NCBI GenBank assembly: GCA_007922195.1
Contig: ML681990.1
Span: forward strand, 35,682,109 to 35,746,108
Direction: 5' to 3'
Origin: Podocnemis expansa
Taxonomy: Eukaryota > Chordata > Testudines > Podocnemididae
DNA: 64,000 nt
Shown here: positions 1 through 11,856 of the stretch, in pieces
Layout of the letters: every line of letters begins with the position of its first letter
How positions within the stretch are numbered: the stretch's first letter is position 1
Notes under the pieces: model-generated
Databases searched by the model: none
Told to the model about the DNA's origin: nothing
The model's input: only the letters and a program-made list of their open reading frames with translations
Program-made: the position numbers and the translations under genes

Positions 1-740
1 ACACCTGCACTAACACACACTTAATCTGTGTGTTCATAGACGTAAAGCGCATTTCTAGGTTTGGGGCTTTAGTTTGGTGGGTTCGGAGATGGTGAAGTTA
101 CTTGAACTAAACCAATCTGTTCAGCAAATTCCATTCTCAGCGTTTATGTGGTTACTGTTTCTCAGCTATATTTGTATTATTCAAAGGGCATCAGATGAGG
201 AACAAGCAGTGACTGCTTTGCCAAAGGCCATAATAATTGGCAAGAAATCTGATCAATCTACAATTTTTTCCACTGCATATTTATGAATTCTTGCTACATG
301 CAGATCTTTGTCATAGGATAGTTTATGCCTTCATACAAATTTAAAATTTTTGAACATTGTACTGTCCAGGCTATGCCTGTAATAGTCACTTGAAAGCACA
401 GTCTCACTTGCTGTATTGGTAAGCCATTACACAAGCATTGGAATCTCTTGGAGAACATTTAGGTCTCTGTCTCTTTCCATAATAAGTTCTACGAATGTTA
501 GCAAAATGCAGAGCTAATCTAAATCAATTATGTGATTATGTCCAAGGTACTGTATTTGTTAACATTATCAGATGGTTTTACGAATTGAGTTATATAAGTT
601 AATAGTTCATTATAGCAAGGGAACTACCTGGTTTTGGAAATTTTAGATGCTTTAAAATTAACAGACTAAATGGTGTGTTTATAATCAGATTTCCTGGAAA
701 GCAACACAGCACCATCGCCTTTTGTGACCCTGCTGGAAGT
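1..740. other. AT-rich sequence, no gene recognised
   Basis: Only short spurious reading frames are present and no splice-bounded exon or recognisable repeat core was seen on either strand. Confidence 0.5.
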
Positions 741-744
741 ACTA

Positions 745-2120
745 TATTTTCTGGACTATAAGTCATGGTTTTTTACAGATATTTCAAAAGGTGCAGCTTA
801 GGTAACAGTGTGACTTATATCAAATTTACAAGAAAAATGAATTAAGCAGTCTTCAGAAAATAGAGATGATAAAGGAACTGGACTAAACGACATTCAGATA
901 ATGTCTCTGTCAACAGTGATCTGCTGGAAGTCGCCATTACTGCCTGAACTGAGTGCCTGTTTCTGTTAAAACCCCAGATTAAGGATATATAAGAGTTTCT
1001 GTCTGCCAGTCATTTTCGTGCAACACTTTTTCTATAAGCACAGATTTGGGGTATGCAGAGTCCCCCATGTTGACATAGTCTCTGATTGGTGCAGTTACAT
1101 TTGTGTGTGTGCCCTCTGGCAATTAAGTAATCGCTGATGGTAAAGCCCAGTAAAACTGGCTAAAGCCTTATATATAGGGTACCTGCAAAGGTAAGTCCAA
1201 TCAGTCTCCCCACAGCTGTCATTCTAGTGAAGAAAGATGCCAAGCTTCAACAATGACAAATCCACAACCACACAAATTATAAGAGCAATGACCCTGACAA
1301 AAGGACAAAAAGGTTATGCTACCGAGTTCGAACAAACGATCATCAGATTCGCAGAAAAAAATAGCAACACGGCAGCTGAACGAGAGTTTGGTGTAAGTGA
1401 AAAATTAGTTCATGACTGGTGAAAAATGAAAGATTTGTTTCAATTCATGAAGGAGATAAAGCGAACTGGGGACAAAAAGCTAGATGGCCTGATGTATTTG
1501 CCAATGGATAGTGAAGCAAAGGTCTCAATGACAAGGATTGTCCACTGTACAGGTGCGACTGAAGGCCGAGACAATGACCCGAGAAATGGAAGTGCGGGAA
1601 TTTGTTGGAGGACCATCTTGGTGCTTCCATTTTATGTAGAGGCATCAACTTAGCATGTGGGCACAAACGATGATGTGCCAAAAACTGCCAGCTGAATCAG
1701 TGCCAGCTGAGAAAATTGACAGCTTTCTGGCCTTCGTGAAGTCCACGACTGAAAAGCATGGGGTGCGTCCTGACCATGTAATTAATATGGATGAATTTCC
1801 GCTGACGTTCAACATTCCCCTTTGCTGAACTGTTAATGAGAAAGGGGGGGAAATGGGGAACATCAGAATAACCAGTCATGAAAAGTCACGCTTTACTGTT
1901 GTACTAGCGTGCTATATGGATGGAAAGAAACTTTCACTTATCATCCTGACTCCCATTGTTCCACTGTCCATACAAAGTACCTTTGCCCTCCCATTCAGAG
2001 CAAGCTTCTACTGCCTCTACTCTTTGTCGGAGAAGGAAAAGTGGGAGTTGCTCAGTTCCCACCATTGCTAGATATCAATCTAAGTACCCAAATAAACAGG
2101 CTAAATTGTGCAGTGTCTTA
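745..2120 (+). mobile_element. pogo/Tigger-like DNA transposon relic
   Basis: A broken transposase reading frame (1237-2000) is preceded at about 750-830 by AT-rich sequence with the phrase ggactataagtca and an inverted echo, gtgacttat. This resembles the terminal region of TA-inserting transposons of the pogo/Tc1 group. A matching right terminus was not found near 2.1 kb, so the 3' end is probably lost. The outer boundaries are estimates; the transposase is the firm part of this call. Confidence 0.5.
1237..2000 (+). pseudogene. pogo/Tigger-type DDE transposase, broken
   Basis: A 61-codon frame starts at 1237 and ends in a helix-turn-helix-like block: EFEQTIIRFAEKN, then AAEREFGVSEKLVHDW. 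This is the CENP-B-like N-terminal DNA-binding region of pogo/Tigger transposases. A stop follows at once and the frame resumes at 1426. After a shift to another frame, the first catalytic-Asp block is readable near 1784 (NMDEFPLTF), followed from about 1853 by a segment reading RITSHEKSRFTVVLAC, which is typical of the DDE core. In the family these proteins bind the terminal inverted repeats and cut at TA. This copy has several stops and frameshifts and cannot encode a whole enzyme. A domesticated gene is unlikely because the frame is not conserved. Confidence 0.75.
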
Positions 2121-3477
2121 GATCAGATCAGATAAAGCTACACCACACCTTACCATAAAGCATCTCTGACTGAACTATATGCATATTTTTGTGTTCACTC
2201 AAAATGGTAACTCAGGAATTGTTTTGCATGTCTCTTTCAATACACTTGTGTATTCTTTCTCTGGATCCTCATCTAGAATTCCTTTACAGGATACTGTATG
2301 AGTAATTGTTTATATTTTTAAATGAGTTATGCAATAATGGAAGACCCTAGGATGGAATGAGAGACCCCTTAGTGAAATCTTGACCCCATTGAAGAATTGT
2401 CTCTGATATGGAAAGACTGATGCTATTAGGGATCAGAATTCCAGTGAGAACTGGGTATCCAAAGAGTATGCGGTAATTTTAGGATCTTAGATGTGTGTAA
2501 CCCAAAGGACTACTAGGGCAGAGCTGGGGTGAAATCCTGGCTCTTTTTAAGTCAATGGGGCTTAAAACCACTATTAATTTCAATGGGGGGTTGTAGAAGG
2601 CTGGTCTGCTTCTTTAAGGAACAGCTACCAGCCTCGGCAGCCTGTTCTGAGACAGAGCGCCTTTAAGAACAGGTGTTTGTGCATGGTGGAGGAAGGAATT
2701 ATCAGACCGAAGGGGCCATGTGGTTTCTTTAAGGGCAGAAAGAACTGGTTCCTGTGATAGGCCCCATGACAGAGTATTTTCAGCAGATAACCTGCAGGAG
2801 GACTGGGGAAGAGCTTGGTTTTACTTTGTGAGTTTTGCATTCAAAGACTAAATAAAAACCTGAGAAAGGGGGCCTGATCATGTGTTGGACATGGTATCAG
2901 TCCTTGTTGAGCTAAAGAAATAGGCCAGCATCCCTTCAGGATGATTTTAAGGTTAGTATCACTGGGAAATGAAAATATTTGGCTTTTCAGTGATCATTAG
3001 CACTCAGCAGTAACAGCTAATGGAAGAGTATCATTAAATCACTCAGCAAATATTTTATAAACTGATTAATTTCAATGTCATTTTTAGAAAATGAATACAA
3101 TTTTATCTTGAACATACTTGAGCTGTTTTGAAAGTTTCCTTAGGATGGAACCTTGAGTGAACAGACACTGAAGTGGTCTGATGATATTGTCCATTGTCAA
3201 ATATCAAAAAGAGTGGATGGACAGAAGAGTGAAATGAGGGTTTCCAGGTACCCAAAAAATCCAGCCACAGGAGAAATAATTGAAAATGTAGAGGAAGGCA
3301 TAGTAGTGATACTGTAATACTGACATGGGAAATGGAGAAATCATCAATAAGCAGAAGATGAAATTTTGAGCATATGTGATTAATACATCATTTCAATAAG
3401 TGTTCATTTTGCTGAGATGCAGTAACATGTCATTGTTCAAGAATGATGTACAAAAACAGTGCTAAATGTTTGTCATA
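2121..3477. other. intergenic; possible poly(A)-bearing repeat at about 2590-2880
   Basis: No gene is recognised. The stretch at 2590-2880 is richer in GC, contains repeated ctttaag phrases and ends near an AATAAA (about 2850). It could be a fragment of an LTR or other retroelement, but no flanking duplication was found. Confidence 0.3.
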
Positions 3478-3485
3478 ATTTAAAT

Positions 3486-3643
3486 CAGGGCTTGACAAAA
3501 TTGGCTCTCAGCTACGCACCAGCAGTTTTATTTTTGGTCACCAGATAGCACTCCTCTGCTGCATTTCTGAAGCAGAGCTAGGAACAAGGCTACAAACCCT
3601 TGTTGCCGTGGTGACCTGGCTCCTGGGTTTTGTCAAGCCCTGA
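3486..3643. mobile_element. hAT-type MITE, 158 bp
   Basis: The element begins CAGGGCTTGACAAAA and ends with its exact reverse complement, giving a perfect 15-bp terminal inverted repeat. It is flanked on both sides by the identical 8-bp sequence ATTTAAAT (3478-3485 and 3644-3651). An 8-bp duplication with CAGGG...CCCTG termini is the hallmark of hAT transposition. There is no coding capacity, so it must have been moved in trans. The interior carries no recognisable motif. Confidence 0.88.
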
Positions 3644-3651
3644 TTTAAATG

Positions 3652-4914
3652 CTTCTCTAATTGCCTTTATATCTTACCACTTTGGGAACCAAATTCAATC
3701 CTGTTCTAACTCTATGAATATGTCCCATTTTGTCCATAAAAAGGTAAGTTAATTTTCCCACACAGAGACTGATTTCTATAAAGTTCTTCATGTACTATGT
3801 AATGTCATAATTTCCTGGACCTTGTGTATTCTACCTGCTGAATAATATTACTCCTGTTTCTGGATGACATAAATGCATTTCTCTTACATTGCATATTGAT
3901 AAGCATTTTTTTGAAGAACTGTAGAAATTAAATTTTGTGTAGTGCCTTTTTTTAGGTTTTAAAACCTCCAGGTTGTTGATGCTTTATCAGCACTTTCTGG
4001 GCCATACATGACACATCTACTGTTTATGCAGGCCAGTAAGCTTTCTGTTTCAGATAGCTGTACTTGTGACAACAAAACTCCTTTACACCACTGGAGATTA
4101 AAACCTCTTTGTGATCTGCAAGTCTTTTTTGGAAAACATTGGTGTGTTATGCTGAAGTGTATGTCTTTATCTCTTAGGCTGCATAAAGAGAGCTTCCATT
4201 TGTACTTTTGCTGCATTTCAGATAGCTGAATCAGAGCACCTCAGAAGAAATCATCAGTAATGCTGATGATGTACTCAATCCATTTTCTTGTTATTGTGTA
4301 AACTCTTCTTACTGCAAACTGCAAGCTATTTAGAGCAGGCACTATGTGGCCTATACCTAGCAGATTGTGGGTATTATTGGAAGACAAATAATGAGAATAG
4401 TAAGTTTTGCAATTTATTTTTGTGATACTTTATTTCGTATCTGACTTTTAAAAATTTGATGGAGCAAAAAAAGGCATGGCTGTGTGGTCTCAGATTAAAG
4501 AATGGTGGAGAACCTTCACCCTTTAAAATGACCCAAATTGATTTTTCAACTTTGTTTTTCTACTCCTTAGTACGGTTTGGGACCATGTATTTTTTTTCTC
4601 AGACTAGAACCAGATGTAACCTTAATCTGTCCCTGATTGTATAACATCTTTAACTGTCTTTTTATGAGCAATCAGTTTTAGAGATCACAACCGGAAGCCA
4701 ATTGCCCAGAAAGATAGCAAGGAAAACTGGATTGCTTAGGAGATTGATAATAAGCTACGTAACTTTCCATCTTCTTGGTCACCAGTTCAAATCCACACCA
4801 GTATGATAATGACTGAAACAGTTGTTTATTAGTTTGTTTTTTAATACAGGGCAAAAGAAAAACCTAAACACTGCTATAGCCTTCTTTAATCATCAAAGAA
4901 CTTTACAGAAGCAC
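3652..4914. other. intergenic AT-rich; possible old SINE at 4685-4830
   Basis: No gene is recognised. The phrase gttcaaatccacacca near 4783 resembles a tRNA B-box, so an old SINE may lie around it. No A-box partner or tail was clear enough to call it. Confidence 0.3.
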
Positions 4915-5135
4915 CTTATTTTAGAAGTTAAAATAAGGGCCCTGGAGTCAGGAAACATGTTTCCCCTCTCACCACCACTAGCTGGGGTCACTAACTCACA
5001 GCATGTCCCTAGGAAAATCACCTCAATTTCCTCCTCTGTAAATGAGGACGACATTTATCCTTGGATAATGCTCATTTTTGCAAAGCACTTTGAGATGCTC
5101 TGATGAAAGATGTTAATGCAAATTATTAGTATAAT
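4915..5135 (+). repeat. MIR-like CORE-SINE
   Basis: The order of sub-motifs matches an old MIR/CORE-SINE: ccctggagtcagga, then a degenerate core, then tcaatttcctcctctgtaaatgagg, then an L2-like 3' tail with gcaaagcactttgagatgc and aatgcaaattattag. Such SINEs are tRNA-headed, non-coding and mobilised by L2-type LINEs. The copy is diverged and its edges are approximate. Confidence 0.62.
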
Positions 5136-5800
5136 TACTAAAATCCAGAGCCAGTTTTCCCCCAATTTTGTAGGTGTGAGGTTTTAATATTCCAGTTGTA
5201 GTACATGTATAAAATGTAGGTCAACTATAAAATTCGGATTCAGTGGTGGCCTTTCCTCTAGCTTAAGGATGGGGGTTGATGGTTCAGATTCAAGGTTCTG
5301 GTTCAGTTCTATTTTTGCTATATTATTACCAATAATAACTACACAAGGTGATGGTCTTAATTTTTAGAAACCACCGTCAGTGTTGACAACAGCAGGTACA
5401 ATTGTTCCCAGCCTCAGTACAGAGACCATGGATAAAATTACTCATTACCACTAACTTGTAGATGTATCTTGAGAACTGAAGTACAAGTTGGTGTGAAGAA
5501 GCTTGTGATGCTATTGTCTGTTGTCTCTACTTAACTTAAGAAGAAATAGGACCAAAGTCACACTTCAAGCTAATTCATCAGATCTCTCAAGCAATATGAG
5601 GTTGAGTGTGGTCAATATTTTTGTAAAAAACTTTCAAGGAGCACCTAGGAACTGTGAGAGGCGATGGGCTTGTGTCACTAAGTGATCCACTATCTGAGTC
5701 ATAATTGAACAAATGTCCCGGGACGTTGCTTGGAGGAACTACTTAGTTGGAGTCATTTTACTCTGGATGATTTTGTAAAAATGCACTCCTGACCACTTCC
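5136..5800. other. intergenic, nothing recognised
   Basis: AT-rich sequence with only short frames full of stops; no repeat family is identified. Confidence 0.4.
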
Positions 5801-5860
5801 AGTAATAATACTTGGTATTTACATGGTGCTTGAGGGCTTCAAAGAGCTTTAGAAACAGTA
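5801..5860 (-). repeat. L2/MIR3-like tail fragment, inverted
   Basis: The phrases gtaataatacttggtattta, catggtgctt and cttcaaagagctttagaaac read as the reverse complement of the same kind of L2-type tail that ends the SINE at 4915-5135. It is short and diverged. Confidence 0.4.
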
Positions 5861-6621
5861 TTCTGTGTGAAATAATAATGATGTTAACCCTAATGTCTTG
5901 GCCAAATTCCAGTTTGACCAATTTATTCTGCTTACCTAAACTTCTTTAGTTTCACTTGGGTACACTATTCTTCCTGTATGTGGCTAGATCACTGCCATTT
6001 TCTACCAAGACATGACTGTAGTTTAGTGGCAGGCAAAGTTATTTATCATGGATACATGCACATATAGAATGCTGCATCATTCTTTGGATTAAAAAGTGAT
6101 AGACACATACTTATATGTGAGCTTATTCAGCCTTCACTGCTCTAAGGCTAGCACTTTTCATGAACACTAAATTCACTTATAGAAGTAAGGCACAGTAAAA
6201 GTAACCAAGAAATAGAAGCTAGCAAGTATGGCAGATTTTCTGTACTAATGCCTGCTCACATTCCTATTGAAGACAATTTGACATCAATGGAAGGAGGTCT
6301 GCACCTTATTTGAATTCCTAAATGTACAATACCGAAGTGTCTGCCACATTATGTGTGCACGTGTATCTCAGCCTTCCAGGCGGTGCCCTGTTTTTAGTAA
6401 AAAACATGTTCTGGGTTGTTTCTGCCTAGCTTTTACATGCTATAAAAAGTAATTCAGGAGGGCCGTGAATAAATGTAAACACTTTTAATCGTAGTGAAGC
6501 ACACTGACCTATTTTAATGGATATTGTCAAGATTATTAGGCCTAAACATGGACTTATCTTCATACATCTCTTGATCTGAAAAGTCTCATCTCAGGAGTGC
6601 TCATTTAAGTGATTCTGATGT
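5861..6621. other. intergenic, nothing recognised
   Basis: No gene or clear repeat was seen. The part at 6262-6303 (cattcctattgaagac, later gacatcaatggaagg) echoes the palindromic sauropsid repeat family also seen at 32202-32269. Confidence 0.3.
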
Positions 6622-6656
6622 TAAAAAAAAACAAAAACAAAAACAAAAAACAAAAC
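6622..6656 (+). repeat. A-rich (CAAAA)n simple repeat
   Basis: A run of A interrupted by single C at about every sixth base. It could be the tail of a decayed retroposon, but no body is visible upstream. Confidence 0.8.
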
Positions 6657-6799
6657 CCTAAATGACAGACTGAACATGCACCTGCTCATTTCTATATAGA
6701 CTAAAACAAAATAATGTTCTTATAATTGCTGTCACTACTGTGGTATCTTAGTTCTTGAGATGATCTCTGTCATGACAACATGGGTCAGTTTTTGTCATG

Positions 6800-7300
6800 T
6801 CCAGGTCTGGCCTAGTGGCCTAAACAAGAGTTGGGTGCCAGAGAGCAGGCAGGGTCAGGAGACCTGAATCTTAGACAGAACAGACCAAATAACATTCAGG
6901 AGGAAGGCAGAGTCAGGCTACCAGGAAACCACAGTCCGAGATAGGCAGAAGGAAGACTGAGAGTCAGGAGGCAGGGTCAGTCAGGTTACTGAGGCGCTCA
7001 AAGTCCGAGGCTGATCAGACAGTGGGCTGGGTCAGGATAACAGGAGGTCAGAATCAGGAAATGTCCTAAACTGGAAAAAATCCAGTTACACAAATGACTT
7101 AGACTCGTAGACTCATATGAGTCTTCCTGTTCTTGGTTTAAATAGAAGCAGGGAACTAATCAGCACTCTTGGAGTTTTGCCAATCAGATCACAGGGCTGG
7201 AGTGTCCTGTGACAGTGTTGACCCTTGAGTTCTGATTAGTGTTAGCAGATCTCTGAGGGGTGGGTCAGAAGACTTACTGACCTCAAAACTTTTAAGTATG
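6800..7300. repeat. unknown repeat rich in GGGTCAGG / AGGCAG motifs
   Basis: Between 6840 and 7060 the motif gtcagg or a close variant recurs about every 20-60 bases (for example gcagggtcagg, gcagagtcagg, ctgggtcagg). The spacing is irregular, as in a decayed minisatellite inside a larger dispersed repeat. The part to about 7300 contains agggaactaatcagcactctt and gccaatcagatcacagggct, suggesting the same element. No coding frame is seen and the class is unknown. Confidence 0.4.
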
Positions 7301-8384
7301 CACTCTTGAAATTAACCCTTCCTGATGAGACTGCTGTTACATTGGAGAATGTGCAGCTATCCTTGAGAGTACAGTGTCTTTTCCTAAATTACACAAAACA
7401 CGGGGCTTACACATTCTGCACATGTAACTGGCAGTTGTTACTAGAACATAACTAAAGTTATTTGGGATTTAGATCCTAACAAAACAAAGTAGAATGAACC
7501 ACATAAAATACTTCACGACCAGCTTGGCAACCTAGTTTTAGTGTAGCTCAGAGTGACCTGGTGTCAGTCTGTGGATCATAGTGCTGAACAATCCAGCAAC
7601 ATCATACTCCGTCCCTGTGAGGGGAAAACTTTCTTGCTTCCTTGCAGGGTTTTTTTAATGTTGGTCCAAACAACTGTAACAGCCTCTGGAGCTCTCATCT
7701 CATGCCTCTTCTTATCTCAGTAAGAGGCCTTAATGAAGGAGGGTTGACATTTTTTGGAAGGGTGAAAAATACCTTCTGTACATTGTTACTTAAAGGCATC
7801 TGTTGCAAGTAGTTCACACTGTTCACTCTCTGTAAAAATCCAGAATTTTCCCTGTGAGGGGGAAGTGGAGGCTGAGACATTTTTTATGTTCCACAGTTGA
7901 TGGGGCCCTCAGACTGATAGAGTCACATATGCAATCAGTGTCTGAAGAGGAATGATGCTTCCATTTATCAAAGGAAAGCCTGCAATATTGGTTTTGTGCT
8001 GTAATATTAATTATATTTTGTATTATAGCACAGAGGAGCCCTAGTCATGGACTAGGACTCCGTTATGCTAGACCTGAAAGAGTTCACAATTTCTGCTAAT
8101 GTTCAGCCCTTTGTGCTAATATGCTTCAAATGGTCCCCAGTAACAATTCAGTGTGGTTTGGCAACCCCACAGAATTTCTTAGCTGTCTTGCAAGAGCTCT
8201 CTGAAAAAGACTTTCCATACTTAAAAAATTAAATCCAGGTGTCTGAGAACCAAAGGGTATTTTGATGAATTGGTACTGTCTTAGATGTTGATCAAATAAA
8301 CACTTACTCGAGTGAGTAATCCCACTGAGTTCAATGGGACTGCTCATATTCATGAAGTTACTCTCAATTGTAAGATAAGGGCCA
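7301..8384. other. intergenic, nothing recognised except a short echo at 8290-8350
   Basis: No gene is recognised. The segment at 8310-8343 (gagtaatcccactgagttca, then atgggac) belongs to an old palindromic sauropsid repeat whose motif is a G/A-rich caatgggac phrase. Confidence 0.35.
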
Positions 8385-8605
8385 AACAAACAAGGAATCC
8401 TGTGGCACTTAAAGACTAAGAAATTTATTTATTACATGAGCTTTCATGGGAGAAAATCCCACTTCATCAAAGAATCTGAGGAAGTGGGATTTTCTCTGGC
8501 AAAAGCTCATGCAATAAATAAATTTATCAGTCTTTAATTGTCACAGGACTCCTTGTTTGTACTGCTGATCTAGACTAACACGGCAGCCCTTTTGGAACTT
8601 AGCAA
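8385..8605. mobile_element. Penelope-like terminal repeats, inverted pair
   Basis: The left arm contains caaggaatcctgtggcac, then aaagactaagaaatttattt and catgagctttcatgggagaa. The right arm (8480-8565) is its reverse complement, read through gaagtgggattttctc, then aaataaatttatcagtcttt and acaggactccttgtttgt. After it comes gactaacacggcagccc. The same unit borders a GIY-YIG remnant at 31 kb, which is why it is assigned to a PLE. The two arms meet tail to tail around 8470. No coding sequence is left. Confidence 0.75.
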
Positions 8606-9261
8606 GATAAGGACCCTTGTTGGTAGTCTTGAAAAAGCTTTATGTTTCTTTCTGGAATGGTCACAATTCTTATTTTAAGTGTTTATCATTCCAGCCATGA
8701 TGAAAATTAAATAAAGTTGCTCTGACCAGTTACAGTGGAACACAAATATACCAGTAAAGAAGTTCACATGTAATACAGGATTAATAACTGTAACCCTAAA
8801 AACTATGACAATGACAACCAGTATGGTGATGACACTGAACTCCTATGAAGAAAAACATCTGTCTCCTGTAGATGACTTGCATTTCAAATAAAGTGTAATT
8901 GTATTAGTATTATCTTAGAAATATTTTATATCAGAAATAGCTTACAGTCAAGTCATCACCTATCAAGCGAGAGAATGCTGATACTCCATCTTCCTTTTTT
9001 CTGTTTCCAGGTTATAAATTTATAAATGCTTTCTTCTTAACTGGATCATTATGCCTATGATGATTATAAGTGTGCCCATGATTGTGCTATCACGGCCTTC
9101 TGGAGCCTTTGTCCCATTTGCTTTACCTATTTGTGCCTTGGCACTGTTGCTTTTTCTTACTATATAGGACCTACCCTCATTCACATTAAATCAGCTATGT
9201 TAATTGGTGGTCTGTTCCCATCAAGGTGTGTCATAATAGCAGGTCAACATTTACGTCAAAC
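8606..9261. other. intergenic, nothing recognised
   Basis: AT-rich sequence without a supported gene or repeat. Confidence 0.4.
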
Positions 9262-9903
9262 TGATGGGCACCTAACCTTTCATAGGAATATAGGGCTGGA
9301 AGGCACCTTGAGAAGTCATCTAGTCCATCCTCCTGCACATGGGCAGGACCAAACATACCTAGACCATTCCTGACAGGTATGTATCTAATGACCTCATCTT
9401 AAAAACCTACTAAGATGGAGATTCAGCAACCTCCCATGCAAGCTTGGTCCGGGGCTTAGTTATTTGTACGGTTAGAAAGCTTTCCCTAATGTCTGAACTA
9501 AATCATCCTTGCTGTAGAATAAGCTCACTACTTTTTGTCTTAGCTTCAGTGGACTCGAAAGAACAGTTGGTTGCCATAACAGACCTTACATATTTGAAGA
9601 CCCTTTATCAGTTTGCTCTTCAGTATTCTTGAGGTTAACCATGCTCAGTTTTTGTAACCTTTCCTCGAAGATCAGGTTTTCTGAGCCTTTTATTATTTTT
9701 GTTGCTCTCCTCTGGTCTCTCCAATTCATCCACATCTTTCTTAAAGTGTGACACTGACAGCTAGACACAATACTTCAGCAGAGACCCACCACAGCCAAAT
9801 GGAGTAGAACAGTTACCTCTTCTGTCTTACTCTTGTTAATACACCCAGAATACTAGCCTTTTTCTCATCCATATCACATTGTTGGCTTTTGTTCAGTTCA
9901 ATG
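9262..9903 (-). mobile_element. older CR1 LINE, 3' part
   Basis: Read on the minus strand this is the 3' UTR and the end of the CR1 ORF2. The + strand starts with aatatagggctggaaggcac and catctagtccatcctcctgc, the inverted CR1 tail, and continues through the C-terminal coding part with many indels. It is interrupted at 9904 by a hAT element and resumes at 11857. It is more diverged than the CR1 inserted inside that hAT. Confidence 0.85.
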
Positions 9904-9911
9904 CAATATAA

Positions 9912-11848
9912 CAGGGGTGGCGAAACTTATGGAACTCAAGAGCCACACAAGTTGATTATTAAACCTTCAAGAGCCACACTGAGGCATATATTCATATACT
10001 TTTACTTACTAAATGCATAGAATCATAGGGTTGGAAGGGACCTCATGAGGTCACCTAGTCCAACCCCCTGCCAAAAAAAGCAGGACCACTCCCACTAAAT
10101 TATTCCAGCTAGAGTTTTATCCAGCCGGGCCTTAAACATTTCCAAAGACAGAGATTCAACCACCTCCCTAGGTAGTTCATTGCAATGCTTTACAACCCTC
10201 CTAGTAAGAAAGTTTTTCCTAATATCCAGCCTTGACCTCCTCAGCTGCAACTTGAAACCATTGCTCCTTGTTCTGTCCTCTGTTACTACTGAGAACAGCT
10301 GAGCTCCGTCCTCCTTGGAGCATCCCTTCAGGTAGTTGAAGGTTGCTGTCAAATCCCCCCTCAGTCATCTCTTCTGCAGGCCAAATAAGCCTAGTTCCTT
10401 CCGTCTTTCTTCATAGGGCTTGTGCTCCAGCCCCTTGATCATTTTTGTTGCCCTCCGCTGGACTCTTTCTAATTTGTCCACATCCTTTTTTGCAGTGGGG
10501 AGCCCAAAACTGGACACAGTATTCCAGGTGTGGCCTCACCAGTGCTGAATAGAGGGGAATGATCACATCCCTCGATGTGCTGGCAATGCTTCTTCTGATG
10601 CAGCCCAGTATGCCATTGGTCTTTTTGGCAGCGAGAGCACACTGTTGACTCATATCCAGCTTCCCATCCACCAGGACTCCCAGGTCCTTTTCTACAGTGC
10701 TGCTACTTAGCTGATCACTTCCCAGCCTGCAGCAGTGCATGGGGTTTTTCCATCCCAAGTGCAGGACTTTGCACTTGTCCTTGTTGAACCTCATGAGATT
10801 TCTGTTGGCCCACTGCTCCAATTTGTCAAGGTCTTCCTGAATCTTCTCCCTGCCCTCCAGCATGTCTGCTGTTCCCCCCAGCTTGGTGTCATCGCAAACT
10901 TACTGAGTGTGCAATAAATCCCATCAGCCAGATCATTAATGAAAATATTGAACAGAACTGGCCTGCTAGGGCACACCACTCGTTACTGGTTGCCAAATGG
11001 ACACGGAGCCATTGATTCCTACACACTGAAACCGTTGATCTAGCCAGTTCTCTATCCACCTTACAGTCCACACATCCAACCCATACTTCCTTAACTTGCT
11101 GACGAGAATGCTGTGGGAAACCGTATCAAAAGCATTGCTAAAGTTGAGGTATATCACATCAATAGCTCTTCCCGCATCCACAAATCCAGTCATCTCATCA
11201 TAGAAGGCAATGAGGTTGGTCAGGCATGATTTACCCTTGGTGAATCCATGCTGACTGTTCCTGATCACTCTATTTTCCTCCAAGTGTTTCAGGATGGATT
11301 CTTTGAGAATCTGTTCTGTGATTTTTCCAGGGATTAAGGTGAGGCTGACAGGTCCGTAATTCCCTGGATCCTCCTTTTTCCTTTTCTTGAAGATAGGCAC
11401 TATATTTGCTTTTTTCCAGTCCTCCAGCACCTCCCCCCTTTGCCACGAGTTTTCAAAGATAATGGCCAGCGGTACTGCTGCCTCATCGGCCAACTCCCTC
11501 AGCACCCTCGGATGCAGGTTGTCCGGCCCCATGGACTTGTGCACATCCAGCTTCTTTAGGTAGTCCCTGACCTGACCTTCTGTCACCAAGGGCCTCTCTT
11601 CTTCTCTCCAATCTGCCGCCCAGTGTAATGGGCTGAGCTTGCCCTCCCTGTGAAAACTGAAGTAAAAAAAGCATTGAGCACTTCAGCCTTTTCCTCATCC
11701 TTCATCATGAGGATACCTGCGCTATTCAGTAAGGGACCTACACCAGCCCTGATCTTCTTGTTATTGATTTGCTGATGTTCTTCTGCAAGCCACACTTTTT
11801 CATTCAAGAGCCACATGTGGCTCCTGAGCCACAGTTTGGCCACACCTG
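9912..11848. mobile_element. hAT element split by a CR1 insertion
   Basis: Termini are CAGGGGTGGC at 9912 and GGCCACACCTG ending at 11848, with long subterminal homology (tcaagagccacac on the left; caagagccacatgtggctc on the right). It is flanked by the identical 8-bp duplication CAATATAA (9904-9911 and 11849-11856). Own sequence is only about 9912-10018 and 11765-11848; the rest is a younger CR1. A second, uninterrupted relative lies at 56077-56551. It is non-coding, so presumably moved by a hAT transposase in trans. Confidence 0.88.
10019..11765 (-). pseudogene. CR1 LINE ORF2 (reverse transcriptase), 5'-truncated
   Basis: Read on the minus strand, four overlapping frame pieces make the C-terminal two thirds of CR1 ORF2 plus the 3' UTR. 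Order: residues near NAFFTSVFTG, then KSMGPDNLHPRVLREL, the RT palm motif FSNAFDTVSHSILV (10966-11589), PVLFNIFINDL near 10950, and the C-terminal [17 protein letters not shown] block (10411-10863). The catalytic FADD box is broken by a one-base deletion near 10895. The 3' UTR starts from the inverted tail gaatcatagggttggaaggg at 10019. CR1 moves by target-primed reverse transcription. This copy is truncated and dead but less decayed than its CR1 neighbours. Confidence 0.92.
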
Positions 11849-11856
11849 CAATATAA

